From Balneolaceae bacterium (GTDB lineage: Bacteria; Bacteroidota; Rhodothermia; Balneolales; Balneolaceae): DNA of 64,000 nucleotides. The position numbers were made by a program, and so were the translations under genes. The stretch lies in assembly GCA_017640665.1 (NCBI GenBank), contig JAEPQE010000001.1:823262-887261 (forward strand), read 5' to 3'. The notes under the pieces are model-generated. The model was given only the letters and a program-made list of their open reading frames with translations. It did no database searches and was not told the origin of the DNA. Below are positions 10,034 to 18,595 of this stretch, one piece after another (positions within the stretch are counted from its first letter, which is position 1; the number at the start of each line of letters is the position of its first letter).

Positions 10034-10446
10034 CAGGGTTTTTGTTTAATGATTTCTCGTTTCGTATCTCCGATATGTTTGATGATTAACCAAACGGCTT
10101 CGGGTGGGATTAAATTTCCAATTTTTTGCGGCCATTCCACAATGGAAATTCCTTCTCCATAAAAATATTCTTCAGTGCCAATTTCGAGGGCTTCCTGTTC
10201 ATTTTCAAGTCGGTAGCAATCGAAGTGGAAAATTGGTACAGAGCCCTGATACTCATTAATTAAGGTAAATGTTGGTGAACTCACCTGTTCTTCCTTCACC
10301 CCAAAAAAAGAGGCAATTCCTTTTACAAAGTGCGTTTTGCCAGCTCCAAGATCACCATCCAGACAAACTACATCGCCAGGAGAAAGTTCCTTCGCAAAGT
10401 TTTTTCCAAACTGAATAGTTTCCTGAACTGAGTTGCTGACCATCAA
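10033..10446 (-). CDS. tsaE: tRNA threonylcarbamoyladenosine biosynthesis ATPase TsaE
   Basis: A 137-residue P-loop ATPase of the TsaE family, normal in length. TsaE works with TsaB and TsaD in the cytoplasm in making N6-threonylcarbamoyladenosine at position 37 of ANN-decoding tRNAs. The Walker A motif GDLGAGKTHFVKG sits at residues 31-43. The family signature SSPTFTLINEY and the following FHFDCYRL are present, and WP is found near residue 112 in IVEWPQKIG. It lies 5 bases after the PorX gene and overlaps the following small gene by four bases. Neither TsaB nor TsaD is in this window. Confidence 0.95.
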   Translation of the reverse strand: MMVSNSVQETIQFGKNFAKELSPGDVVCLDGDLGAGKTHFVKGIASFFGVKEEQVSSPTFTLINEYQGSVPIFHFDCYRLENEQEALEIGTEEYFYGEGISIVEWPQKIGNLIPPEAVWLIIKHIGDTKREIIKQKP

Positions 10447-10451
10447 ACTTT

Positions 10452-11996
10452 CTAGCCCTTTGGAGTGAGTGTTGCAACTGGTAAAATCATCTCCTCCATC
10501 GAAGCCCCACCATGTTGAAAGGTATCTTTATAGCGGTTTTGATATTTGTGATAGTTAGTCGGATAGACAAAGTAGTAGTCCTCACGGGCAATCAGGTAAT
10601 CGCTTGCCTTTCCTAAATCGGGGAGCTTGAACTTTTTTGCATCGTTAATTTGAATGACCGCATTTTCATTTTGTGCATTCAGGTTCCGACCGTATTTATA
10701 GCGAAGGCTCGTTGCAGTATCACGATCTCCGAATACTTTAGTGTCACGTAATGACCGAACCGAGCCATGATCGGTGGTTACCACTACGGTAACATCTTCA
10801 TCAGCCAGTTCTTTGAACATTTGCAGCAAGGATGAATGCTGAAACCACGCCTCAGTAATTGAGCGAAACGCTGATACATCCGGAGCAAGTTCTTTGATTA
10901 CATCCGAATCCGATCTGGAATGGACTAATGTATCTACAAAATTAAATACAAAGGCTGCCAATTTAGACTGTGCAAAGCTCTTCATTTTTCCGGCAACCTG
11001 ACGACCATCCTCTGCATTCAGAATTTTCTCGTACTTGAAATTGATGTCGATTTTCGCACGTTCTAGCTGCTTTTGAAGTAACTCTTCTTCGTGGCGATTG
11101 AGGGAGGTTTCATCCTGCCCCTGATCCCAAAGCTTTGGATACATCTGGGAGATTTCTAATGGAGAAACTCCGGCAAAAATCGCGTTCCTCGAATAGGGCG
11201 TTGCAGTTGGTAAAATGGAATAATAGAAATCCGTTGAAATATCGAACATCTTAGCCAGATAAGGCTCAAACACCAGCCATTGATCGTAGCGCATACAATC
11301 AATCAAAAAGAACATGGTTTTCTTGCCCTCTTTGAGATGTGGGAACACATAGTTTTTGAAAATACCCTGCGAGATCAATGGAGCTTCTTCATTTTGATCA
11401 AGCCAGTGCACATATTCCCGTTCGATAAATTTTCCAAACTCACGATTGGCGTCCACGACCTGATCTTCCAGTACCTGCTGGAGTGCTTCGTCTCCATCTC
11501 CTAAGTCAATCTGCCATTTCGAAAGCTCTTTGTAAATCTCAATCCATTCCTTCCAGGAAGTATTCGGATGAATGCGTGACGACAAACTCCCAAAATCCTT
11601 CAAATAAGACTGCGCGGACTTTTCGTTTTGCAATCGCGAGCGCTCGAGAATCCTCTTCACAGTAAGCAGAATCTGGTTTGGGTTTACCGGCTTGATAAGA
11701 TAATCTGATATCTTAGCGCCGATCGCATCTTCCATAATCGACTCTTCTTCACTTTTGGTAATCATGATAACCGGAAGCAAGGGCTGCGACGCCTTAATCT
11801 TCTCCAGCGTATCAAGTCCGCCCATGCCCGGCATTTGTTCGTCCAGAAAAACCAGATCGAACTTCTGTTCCCCGATCATAGAAACGGCGTCTTCTCCATT
11901 CGAAACGGGAACGATGTCAAAGCCTTTTTTTTGTAAAAATAAAATGTGTGATTGCAGCTGATCTATTTCGTCATCAGCCCAGAGAATAATCGGCAT
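10452..11996 (-). CDS. porX: PorX: response regulator with PglZ (alkaline phosphatase-like) domain
   Basis: A 514-residue protein with a receiver domain (1-120, acidic pocket ADDE, phosphoacceptor Asp52 in FLDEQMPG), a helical linker (120-205) and a PglZ domain (about 205-510). The PglZ part carries metal-site motifs of the alkaline phosphatase superfamily: [23 protein letters not shown] and [11 protein letters not shown]. In Porphyromonas and Flavobacterium PorX is needed for type IX secretion, and structural work on it describes a zinc-dependent phosphodiesterase activity on oligonucleotides. Its presence matches the three type IX cargo proteins in this window. The partner sensor PorY is not seen here. 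The gene heads an operon with tsaE. Confidence 0.93.
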   Translation of the reverse strand: MPIILWADDEIDQLQSHILFLQKKGFDIVPVSNGEDAVSMIGEQKFDLVFLDEQMPGMGGLDTLEKIKASQPLLPVIMITKSEEESIMEDAIGAKISDYLIKPVNPNQILLTVKRILERSRLQNEKSAQSYLKDFGSLSSRIHPNTSWKEWIEIYKELSKWQIDLGDGDEALQQVLEDQVVDANREFGKFIEREYVHWLDQNEEAPLISQGIFKNYVFPHLKEGKKTMFFLIDCMRYDQWLVFEPYLAKMFDISTDFYYSILPTATPYSRNAIFAGVSPLEISQMYPKLWDQGQDETSLNRHEEELLQKQLERAKIDINFKYEKILNAEDGRQVAGKMKSFAQSKLAAFVFNFVDTLVHSRSDSDVIKELAPDVSAFRSITEAWFQHSSLLQMFKELADEDVTVVVTTDHGSVRSLRDTKVFGDRDTATSLRYKYGRNLNAQNENAVIQINDAKKFKLPDLGKASDYLIAREDYYFVYPTNYHKYQNRYKDTFQHGGASMEEMILPVATLTPKG

Positions 11997-12064
11997 GTAT
12001 TTACTTGTTTAAATAATTAGAATTAAGATAGTAACTATTTACATGCTTGTGTTTAATTTTGGAT

Positions 12065-12102
12065 ATGAATTTTGAATTGCAACATATCAATTCAAAATTC
12101 AT
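12065..12102. repeat. Perfect 15-bp inverted repeat between comEA-like gene and porX
   Basis: Two perfect 15-base arms (12065-12079 and 12088-12102) are separated by an eight-base loop, CAACATAT. The stem is almost all A/T and has no downstream U-run on either strand, so it is a poor intrinsic terminator, but it sits exactly between the end of the ComEA-like gene and the porX start. It may be a weak terminator, a mobile palindrome or a regulator-binding site. Confidence 0.6.
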
Positions 12103-12112
12103 AATCTGTCAA

Positions 12113-12607
12113 TCATAATTTAATGTATGGTTTCAGTTTTTCGAGGGTTTTTTCCCCGATTCCCCGAACCTTTACCAAGTCCTCAACGGAATTAAAACCA
12201 CCATTAGTTTCCCGATATTCAATTATTCTTTGAGCATACGAACTTCCAATTCCCGGGAGTGTTTGGAGTTCTTCACTTGAGGCCATATTTATACTAATTA
12301 GTTCTGTCGGTGTTGGCGAAATATCCTTTGACTCAGTTCTGTTAGTATCCGAAACTTCTCTGCCCTGATATCTTGCCTCCAATTTTTGTTCTTCTGATTC
12401 AATCAAGGCACTTCTTCGTTCGAACTCAGCCAGCAGTTCAGCATGATTTTCCGGCACCGGAACAACTTTCTCTTTGATGAATACATTAGCTAATAGAAGC
12501 AGAACGATAATTCCAAGAAGAAGCGTGACAGAAATCCGCTCTTGTTTTGTAATCTGAAGCTTGTCAATCCAGAAGAAAAATTCTCTTTTAAAATTACTGT
12601 TACCCAT
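12113..12607 (-). CDS. Membrane-anchored ComEA-like helix-hairpin-helix protein
   Basis: A 164-residue protein. A single transmembrane segment lies at about 25-43 (ISVTLLLGIIVLLLLANVF), then a charged coiled linker (50-95), then two helix-hairpin-helix motifs at about 100-164 (ISINMASSEELQTLPGIGSSYAQRI and LVKVRGIGEKTLEKLKPYI). The double HhH module binds double-stranded DNA non-specifically; in Bacillus ComEA this serves DNA uptake. The topology (cytoplasmic N-terminus, DNA-binding domain outside) fits a DNA-uptake receptor. No other competence genes lie nearby, so a role in transformation is inferred from the family only. Confidence 0.88.
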   Translation of the reverse strand: MGNSNFKREFFFWIDKLQITKQERISVTLLLGIIVLLLLANVFIKEKVVPVPENHAELLAEFERRSALIESEEQKLEARYQGREVSDTNRTESKDISPTPTELISINMASSEELQTLPGIGSSYAQRIIEYRETNGGFNSVEDLVKVRGIGEKTLEKLKPYIKL

Positions 12608-12705
12608 AAAGCCAAGGTTTTACTAGTCGTAATTAGCAATTATTTTCAGGACTTGTCAACTTGTTTTCAAGTTTTGGAAGTGGGATGTTTGGCTGATTCA
12701 ACATT

Positions 12706-13500
12706 ATGAGCAAAACCCATTACTTCACATATAAAGAACAGCGCATTGCCTACGAGGTTACCGGTGAGGGAAAGGCTCTTGTAATTCTTCATGGTTGGGG
12801 AAGCAGCCGCCGTGTGATGATGCCCATAGCTAAACAACTCGCTCACCTGCGATCCTGCTATGTCCTGGACCTTCCAGGTTTTGGGGAATCCAATGATCCT
12901 GCTGAAGCGTGGAGTATTGACGATTATGCGGATGCCGTTCAGGCTTTCATTTCGATGCTGCCTGATGACCACATTGATGTACTGGTTCATTCATTTGGAG
13001 GAAGAGTAATCCTTAAACTTCTCACCAGAGATAAAGGAAAACAAATCATCCAGAAAGTGCTGATTACCGGCGGTGCAGGAATGAAGCCTAAACGCTCATG
13101 GAAATATTATCTCAGAAAATATACAGCCAAAACGTTGAAAGCTCCTTTTATGATTCTCCCTAAGCCACTTCAGGATAAAGCACTGAATTGGTTACGAGGA
13201 ACCGATCTTTGGAAAAGCCTGGGTTCGAGCGACTATTCACAGCTTTCCGGAGTGATGAGGGAGACCTTTGTAAAATCTGTAACCGAATATCTGGAAGCGT
13301 GCTTGCCTAAAATCCCGCATGAAACACTGCTGCTTTGGGGAAGAAATGATGATGCCACTCCGGTGTATCAAGCAGAGCGGATTGAGCAGGGAATTAAAAA
13401 TGCCGCTTTAGTAGTGATTGAAGATGCGGGGCATTATGCATTCCTGGATAAACCTAAACAATTTGCAGCTATAGCGGAGGCTTTTCTAAAAGAGAATTAA
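12706..13500 (+). CDS. Alpha/beta hydrolase
   Basis: A 264-residue single-domain alpha/beta hydrolase. Visible features are the oxyanion-hole motif ILHGWG near residue 27, the nucleophile elbow VHSFGG near 91 (Ser), and the catalytic His in EDAGHYAFLD near 244. The probable acid is Asp in WGRNDDATP. A cap domain lies between about 120 and 195. There is no signal peptide, so it acts in the cytoplasm. The substrate cannot be determined from sequence. The gene is divergent from the ComEA-like gene and convergent with the pseudouridine synthase gene. Confidence 0.88.
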   Translation: MSKTHYFTYKEQRIAYEVTGEGKALVILHGWGSSRRVMMPIAKQLAHLRSCYVLDLPGFGESNDPAEAWSIDDYADAVQAFISMLPDDHIDVLVHSFGGRVILKLLTRDKGKQIIQKVLITGGAGMKPKRSWKYYLRKYTAKTLKAPFMILPKPLQDKALNWLRGTDLWKSLGSSDYSQLSGVMRETFVKSVTEYLEACLPKIPHETLLLWGRNDDATPVYQAERIEQGIKNAALVVIEDAGHYAFLDKPKQFAAIAEAFLKEN

Positions 13501-13510
13501 AAATTATGGA

Positions 13511-14326
13511 TTATGAGTTCTGGATTAGCTCAACCAATTCAAAATTACTTCCCAAGCTATAATTAATTCCAAGGCTTTTTATCTGTAATCCCGCACTAAC
13601 CAAACTAATTGCTCTTTTTTGCATCGTTTTTGAAGTCTGGTCTCCAGCTTTTCCATAGATAGAATCATCAATTATCGGATATCCCCATTTGGCTAGGTGT
13701 AATCGTATTTGGTGAGTCCGTCCGGTTTCGGGAGCGCATTTAATCAGTGCTTTATCTTCGTAGGTTCCAACTACTTCGAAGTGAGTAACTGCTTCGCGAG
13801 CTCCTTTCAGCTTTTCATCACTTTCGAACACAAATCCATGTTTTCTTTTTATTGGTGCGTTTATGGTGATTGATTGTTCTATCGGAATCCCATCCACTAA
13901 CGCATAATAGGTCTTCGTTACTTTTCCATTTGAGAAGCAGAGCATCGCCTTTTTAGCAAACTCTTTGTTCCTGGCTATCAATACAATTCCGGAGGTCACT
14001 GCGTCCAAGCGATGAACAATTCTGAGCCCATCATAACCCTGTTCTTTCAGAATTTCCATCAATGTGTTTTTGAAGTACCTCCCTCCAGCATGCATAGGCA
14101 TAGGCGCAGGCTTAAAAACAATCAAATAATTTTCCTGCTCTTCCAGTACTTCCACTTCATCCGGTACCGCCGGCTCTACCACTCTTGGGTTATGATGGAA
14201 CACTTCGTCCTTTTGAGAAAGCAATAAACCAGCCTTCACTTTTTCTTCATTCACGTACACTCTTCCCAGCTCAATTCGGCTTTTCCACTCGGCTTCAGAC
14301 CGAAATGGAAATTTGGTGCACATCAT
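13511..14326 (-). CDS. RluA-family pseudouridine synthase
   Basis: A pseudouridine synthase that isomerises uridines in rRNA or tRNA. An S4-like RNA-binding segment (SRIELGRVYVNEEKVKAG) precedes the catalytic domain, which has the HRLDAVTSGIVLIARN motif containing the catalytic Asp, then GRTHQIRLHLA and a final beta sheet. I chose the ATG at 14326 because it is the first ATG, GTG or TTG after the end of the TrhO gene (14406). However, protein-like sequence typical of the family (PYPITHRFKPEAEFIGRSLLE) continues 25 residues upstream, so the true start could be a rare codon near 14400. The frame stays open to an ATG at 14665, but that would overlap TrhO by about 260 bases. Confidence 0.88.
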   Translation of the reverse strand: MMCTKFPFRSEAEWKSRIELGRVYVNEEKVKAGLLLSQKDEVFHHNPRVVEPAVPDEVEVLEEQENYLIVFKPAPMPMHAGGRYFKNTLMEILKEQGYDGLRIVHRLDAVTSGIVLIARNKEFAKKAMLCFSNGKVTKTYYALVDGIPIEQSITINAPIKRKHGFVFESDEKLKGAREAVTHFEVVGTYEDKALIKCAPETGRTHQIRLHLAKWGYPIIDDSIYGKAGDQTSKTMQKRAISLVSAGLQIKSLGINYSLGSNFELVELIQNS

Positions 14327-14405
14327 CTCGAGCAGACTTCTCCCTATAAATTCTGCTTCCGGTTTAAAGCGATGTGTGATAGGATAGGGTTTTACGAGCC
14401 GAACG

Positions 14406-15374
14406 TTACGACTGTGCGTGTTCTTCCTGTCGAAGAGAACGTTGTTTAAAATCTTCTCCAAAATAATTGTACCATTTTCGGAACGGTTTAAAGGCATTCT
14501 CGGCATCAAAAGGTCGTTTGTACTCGCTCTTTTTACACTCTTCACTGCAACAACCATCCATAATATGAGCGCCTTCTTCAGAGCAAACAAACAGCTTGTT
14601 GCATTCCATATTTGCACAATTAACGTAAGTATCAGCAGGCTTTCCAGTGATTTCACATTTGGCAATCGGAGCCAGGTCTTTGGGATTCACAGGCACAATC
14701 AGTCTGTCATCAAATACAAAACATTTTCCTTTGAAATGTGCGCCATCCTCTTCTTTGGCATAATTTAAAATGCCGCCATGCAGTTGATTTACATCGTTCC
14801 AGCCCTCTTCTTTCATCAAAACAGAAAATTTCTCGCAACGAATTCCTCCGGTGCAATACATCAGCACTTTTTTGTTTTTGGGAATATTGGCTTCTTCCAG
14901 CCACTGAGGAAAATCGTAAAAATTGTCGAGGTCGGGAGTCAACGCTCCTTCAAAATGGCCAATTTTTGATTCGTAATTATTACGCACATCAATCATTACA
15001 TAATCCTCACCGGATTCCATCACATTTCGCCATTCGTTTGGCTTTAGGTGCCTTCCCCCATCTTTTGGATCAACTCCTTCCACATGAAGCGCAACGATTT
15101 CCTCTCTCACTTTGCAAATTAATTTAGCGAAGGGAATGTAATCACTTTGATCTTGTTTAAACTCTGTTTCTTCGAATCCATCCAGCGACCAGACGTATTT
15201 TTTATACGCATCAACCTGCTGTTTGGTCCCAGCAGCTGTTCCGTTCAGTCCTTCCGACGAAATATAAATTCTACCCTTTAAACCAAGTTCTTTACAAAAA
15301 TTTTTATGCTCTTTACAGAACTTCTCGGGATTTTTGATGTGACTAAATTTGTAATAAAGAATAACTTCGTACAT
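14406..15374 (-). CDS. trhO: tRNA uridine(34) 5-hydroxylase TrhO (rhodanese-fold)
   Basis: A 322-residue protein of the YceA/TrhO family, which hydroxylates the wobble uridine 34 of tRNA in an oxygen-dependent reaction. An N-terminal acylphosphatase-like domain (1-95, LGLKGRIYISSEGLNGT) precedes a rhodanese domain (about 125-220) with the active-site loop YCTGGIRCEKF. The C-terminal part has a Cys cluster (CEITGKPADTYVNCANMECNK, then CSEEGAHIMDGCCSEEC) that probably binds zinc. Length is normal. It is followed on the same strand by the RluA-type enzyme, a second RNA-modifying protein, and the two are probably one transcript. Confidence 0.93.
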   Translation of the reverse strand: MYEVILYYKFSHIKNPEKFCKEHKNFCKELGLKGRIYISSEGLNGTAAGTKQQVDAYKKYVWSLDGFEETEFKQDQSDYIPFAKLICKVREEIVALHVEGVDPKDGGRHLKPNEWRNVMESGEDYVMIDVRNNYESKIGHFEGALTPDLDNFYDFPQWLEEANIPKNKKVLMYCTGGIRCEKFSVLMKEEGWNDVNQLHGGILNYAKEEDGAHFKGKCFVFDDRLIVPVNPKDLAPIAKCEITGKPADTYVNCANMECNKLFVCSEEGAHIMDGCCSEECKKSEYKRPFDAENAFKPFRKWYNYFGEDFKQRSLRQEEHAQS

Positions 15375-15449
15375 CTTCTAAATAAATTACACCATGATTC
15401 ATCTCTTGCCGTTATTGGCTGGCACAAAGTTAAGGAAATTCTATTGAAA

Positions 15450-17171
15450 ATGGCGCTTCGTTTGAATTACATAATCTTACGCGTTTTAGGGTTATCGCTT
15501 ATTTGTTTATCCGTTTCTACCTCTATTTTTGCTCAGGACAAAACCTCTTTGCTAGATATCAAAAATGATTTTTATGAGGGGAAAATCAGTGCGGATCAGG
15601 CTGTTCGTGCTCAACTTCTTACCCTTAGTGGTGATACAAAACACAAATGTGTTACCCCTATAACTATGATGGGCCATCGTTATTGGAAAGAACTCTCTGA
15701 AACTACAAGAGAAGGATATCACGACAAAATTAGAAGCAGAGATATAACGCAAGCCACCCAGTTTTATACAAGTCCGTCTGGTAAGTTCAGAATCCGATAC
15801 GAAACTGATGGTTCGGATGCTGTTCCATCAGCTGATGCAAATTCTAACTCTGTACCTGATTATGTTGAGTGGGTAGCCGAAGCTTCAGATTCATCCTATC
15901 GGCATGAAATTCTTACCCTCGGTTTTACCGACCCTATTCCTGAGGGAGAACAGTATTTAGTGGTTATTGGTGATCTTGGGGCTTACGGACTTACACGGCC
16001 ATCTCCCGGCAGCCCGGGCGGAACTATTATCGAAATTGAGAATGATTTTGTTGGCTTTCCTTCAAACAGTGATCCCGAGGGCAATCAAAAAGGAGCTATT
16101 AAAGTAACCATGGCTCATGAATGGAAGCATGCAATTCAATATGTGCAAAATGGATGGTCCGGTGATGCGGATCGCTGGGCTGAAATGGATGCCACCCTAA
16201 TGGAGGAAGTCGTTTATGACCCAGTGAATGATTATTACAACTATCTGGATGGGTTTGGATCAAACTTCTTTGGAAACCCCTCAACTTCCCTTATCCCCGG
16301 ATCCTATGAAGACATAACCTGGGCGCTCTATTTTCATGAACGGTTCGGAGATTCGTTCTGGACCAATGTCTGGAATCGTATTGTTGATACACCAACTATT
16401 TTGTTTTTTGATGCAATCGAAGACGAACTGGCTGACTTAGGCGTTTCTTTTGAAGAGGGTGTGATTGAAAATTTTCTTTGGCATTTTGCTTCCGGACCTG
16501 CCAATTTCACCTCTCTCTTTGGCTTTGATGAAAGTGGTCTCTACCCTGGTCCCAGAATAGAAGAAACGTTTTCAGAGCTCCAAACTGAGTTGACTGAATT
16601 TTCTACGATGTCCCGGTTTTCTGGCCAATATTATGAATTCGACCTTATTCAGCGACCAAATAGTTTATTAAAGTTAGACTATATGCCCAGTTCACCCGAT
16701 GTTCAAGCCGCTATTATTGCCTATTATGACGACCTCAGCATCGAAACCCGGTTTATTACCAGCCCCGCTATGGAAGAGTTAAACTCTAGTGAGACCGGGC
16801 TCCCATGGTCAGATATTGATCGGCTCGGCCTTGTCTTTTTTAACTCCTCACCCAATGATACCGATACCGTTCAGTTCAGGGTCTACGATTACGTACCGAT
16901 TAATATTGAGTCGCCCCGGCTTTCGCAAAATTATCCGAATCCATTCAACCCTAACACCACCATTACAGTTACGCTACCGTTCAGCCAGCATGTGAAGCTT
17001 ACCGTTTATGATTATTTGGGCAGAGAAGTACGTATTCTGGCAGATGGAATTTTGGGAGCTGGCGAAAACCCCCTTCGTTTTGATGCACTAAGTCTGGCCT
17101 CCGGTATTTATTTTTATCGCCTCGAAACGGAAGAGAAAGTGGTAACACGAAAGATGACGCTGATTAAATAA
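15450..17171 (+). CDS. Putative secreted metalloprotease (MXAN_6640-like) with type IX sorting domain
   Basis: A protein of about 573 residues from the ATG at 15450, chosen because it opens a clean signal peptide (basic MALRLNYIILR, hydrophobic core, FAQ cleavage site); the frame is open further upstream into the TrhO gene but that part is not protein-like. The region around residues 145-230 has the Asp-rich segment DADANSNSVPDYVEWV type and an HExxH motif in MAHEWKHAIQY, matching putative metalloproteases of the MXAN_6640 kind. The C-terminus is a type A sorting domain (LSQNYPNPFNPNTT ... TRKMTLIK). It is likely exported by the type IX system. Proteolytic activity is inferred from the motif only. 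Confidence 0.88.
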   Translation: MALRLNYIILRVLGLSLICLSVSTSIFAQDKTSLLDIKNDFYEGKISADQAVRAQLLTLSGDTKHKCVTPITMMGHRYWKELSETTREGYHDKIRSRDITQATQFYTSPSGKFRIRYETDGSDAVPSADANSNSVPDYVEWVAEASDSSYRHEILTLGFTDPIPEGEQYLVVIGDLGAYGLTRPSPGSPGGTIIEIENDFVGFPSNSDPEGNQKGAIKVTMAHEWKHAIQYVQNGWSGDADRWAEMDATLMEEVVYDPVNDYYNYLDGFGSNFFGNPSTSLIPGSYEDITWALYFHERFGDSFWTNVWNRIVDTPTILFFDAIEDELADLGVSFEEGVIENFLWHFASGPANFTSLFGFDESGLYPGPRIEETFSELQTELTEFSTMSRFSGQYYEFDLIQRPNSLLKLDYMPSSPDVQAAIIAYYDDLSIETRFITSPAMEELNSSETGLPWSDIDRLGLVFFNSSPNDTDTVQFRVYDYVPINIESPRLSQNYPNPFNPNTTITVTLPFSQHVKLTVYDYLGREVRILADGILGAGENPLRFDALSLASGIYFYRLETEEKVVTRKMTLIK

Positions 17172-17172
17172 C

Positions 17173-18153
17173 TCATATCAAGTTCCGCTCTTTAAGACCC
17201 TCGATCGGGTTAGAAAACGTTGTAAAATTAAAGGAGGTAATAGAAAGCATTCTTAACATTTTTAACTCCATAATAGGGGCTGCCAGTTCTCTCCACAATA
17301 GGTAGCCATCTTTGAATCCAAAGTTATCTGGGTTTTTGTCTTCAATAACTTCCATCGTTTCTTCGAGATTTAAATCCTGAGTATAGGCAAGCATACTGGC
17401 AATCAATAAATTCAAAAATCCGTGAACACTGTGCTGAGTAGTATAATTAAAGCTTGGGAAAGGGGTGTTCTCCGTTCCAGAAAATTTTACTGCAACGCTT
17501 GCATCACGTGCATACAGTAACACATCTGCAAGATATTTGGCGCTCGGAGGAGTGATTCCACCACAATCAACTTTCAGCCCTGAGAACAGGTAATTGTCAA
17601 TTTTTCTTTTCAGTATAGACTTGTTGTGTACAGCTATCACCTTGATAATTTTCTTGGTAGTTTCTGCGTCATAACTATTTCCAGGCACTCCAAAAAAGAC
17701 ACGGTGAGGAAGTAATCGTGATTCAGCCGTGGAATTAACTACTGCTTCAAGCGATTTAACTAATTCTTCTGCATTCAGTTTTTGTACACTCCCAAGCGGG
17801 AAAGTAAGTTCCAGAATATTGGTACGAACTTCTCCCGGGTAACCTGAATGCGCCGCCATGATTTCTTTTTCGATATTGATAACTGCATTTTTGAAATCAA
17901 AAAGCGTCTCGCTCTCAGGACCGGTTATACATAAAGCCAATGGACCTTTGAGCTGATGTTTTCGGTCTGCAAATGTAGCCAGAAGCGGAAGCTCGCTGTG
18001 TGGAATTACAAAATTCGAAAGCATCCATGAATACTTAGAGTGCGAAAAATCTACATAGCCTCTTAACGCCTCACGGAGATTAAGACCTGCGGGAGGATAT
18101 AATCCCGAATAGTTAATACAAGAGGTTAAAAGCTGTTGCAGAGATTTGGTCAT
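17173..18153 (-). CDS. Conserved-looking protein of unknown function
   Basis: A 326-residue cytoplasmic protein that I cannot place in a named family. The ATG at 18153 is preferred over a TTG 36 bases upstream. The N-terminus (LLTSCINYSGLYPPAGLNLREAL) and the central VDCGGITPPSAKYLADVLLYARDASVAVKFSG-type segment look like parts of a conserved alpha/beta, possibly barrel, enzyme: alternating strands and helices, a Gly-Gly turn and a Lys-Phe-Ser-Gly-Thr stretch. There is no signal peptide or membrane helix. It converges with the metalloprotease gene and is divergent from the HU gene; the neighbours give no clue to function. Confidence 0.75.
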   Translation of the reverse strand: MTKSLQQLLTSCINYSGLYPPAGLNLREALRGYVDFSHSKYSWMLSNFVIPHSELPLLATFADRKHQLKGPLALCITGPESETLFDFKNAVINIEKEIMAAHSGYPGEVRTNILELTFPLGSVQKLNAEELVKSLEAVVNSTAESRLLPHRVFFGVPGNSYDAETTKKIIKVIAVHNKSILKRKIDNYLFSGLKVDCGGITPPSAKYLADVLLYARDASVAVKFSGTENTPFPSFNYTTQHSVHGFLNLLIASMLAYTQDLNLEETMEVIEDKNPDNFGFKDGYLLWRELAAPIMELKMLRMLSITSFNFTTFSNPIEGLKERNLI

Positions 18154-18310
18154 AGCATTTAATAATACGTATAGACATTCATATGGCAAACTAAAACTAA
18201 GTAAAATTTGAGCTTATTTTACTTTTTTCCTGATTGAGAAGACTCTCTATCTTGTTTGATTATTATAAATAATTATATGTAATTGCATATACTCAACATA
18301 TTCAGGGATT

Positions 18311-18595
18311 ATGAACAAATCAGAGACTATTAAATTACTAAGTGAACAACTTGGGATAACCCAGCAAGAAACAGAGGCTCTTTATGATAATTTTGTTTCT
18401 GTACTTTCAGATCATCTCGCTGCAGACCAAGGTTTTTCAATCCCAAATTTGGGAAGTTTTCATTCTAAAATCAGAGAACCTTACAAGTCATATAATCCCC
18501 ATTATAAGAAAATGATGCTGTTGCCGAAGAAGAAGGTGGTGCAGTTTACCCAAAGCTCTTCTGTTAAAGAAGAACTGAGTGGAGGCGGGCTATGA
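18311..18595 (+). CDS. HU-family DNA-binding protein
   Basis: A 94-residue HU/IHF-fold protein. The N-terminal helices (MNKSETIKLLSEQLGITQQETEALYDNF) and the strand LGSFHSKIREPYKSYNPHY match the family, although the beta arm is short and lacks the usual GRNPKTGE sequence. HU proteins bend and bind DNA as dimers. The stop overlaps the start of the next gene, which encodes a second HU domain fused to a membrane LysM protein, so the two products may pair as a heterodimer. It has a good ATG and a possible purine-rich ribosome site (GGGATT) just upstream. Confidence 0.85.
   Translation: MNKSETIKLLSEQLGITQQETEALYDNFVSVLSDHLAADQGFSIPNLGSFHSKIREPYKSYNPHYKKMMLLPKKKVVQFTQSSSVKEELSGGGL

Noticed and set aside
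12065-12102. AT-rich palindrome as a strong intrinsic terminator
   Set aside because: Stem is nearly free of G-C pairs and no U-run follows on the minus strand; kept only as an inverted repeat.
14327-14665. N-terminal extension of the RluA-type protein to the ATG at 14665
   Set aside because: Upstream of 14406 it is an out-of-frame reading of the conserved TrhO Cys cluster and does not look like protein.
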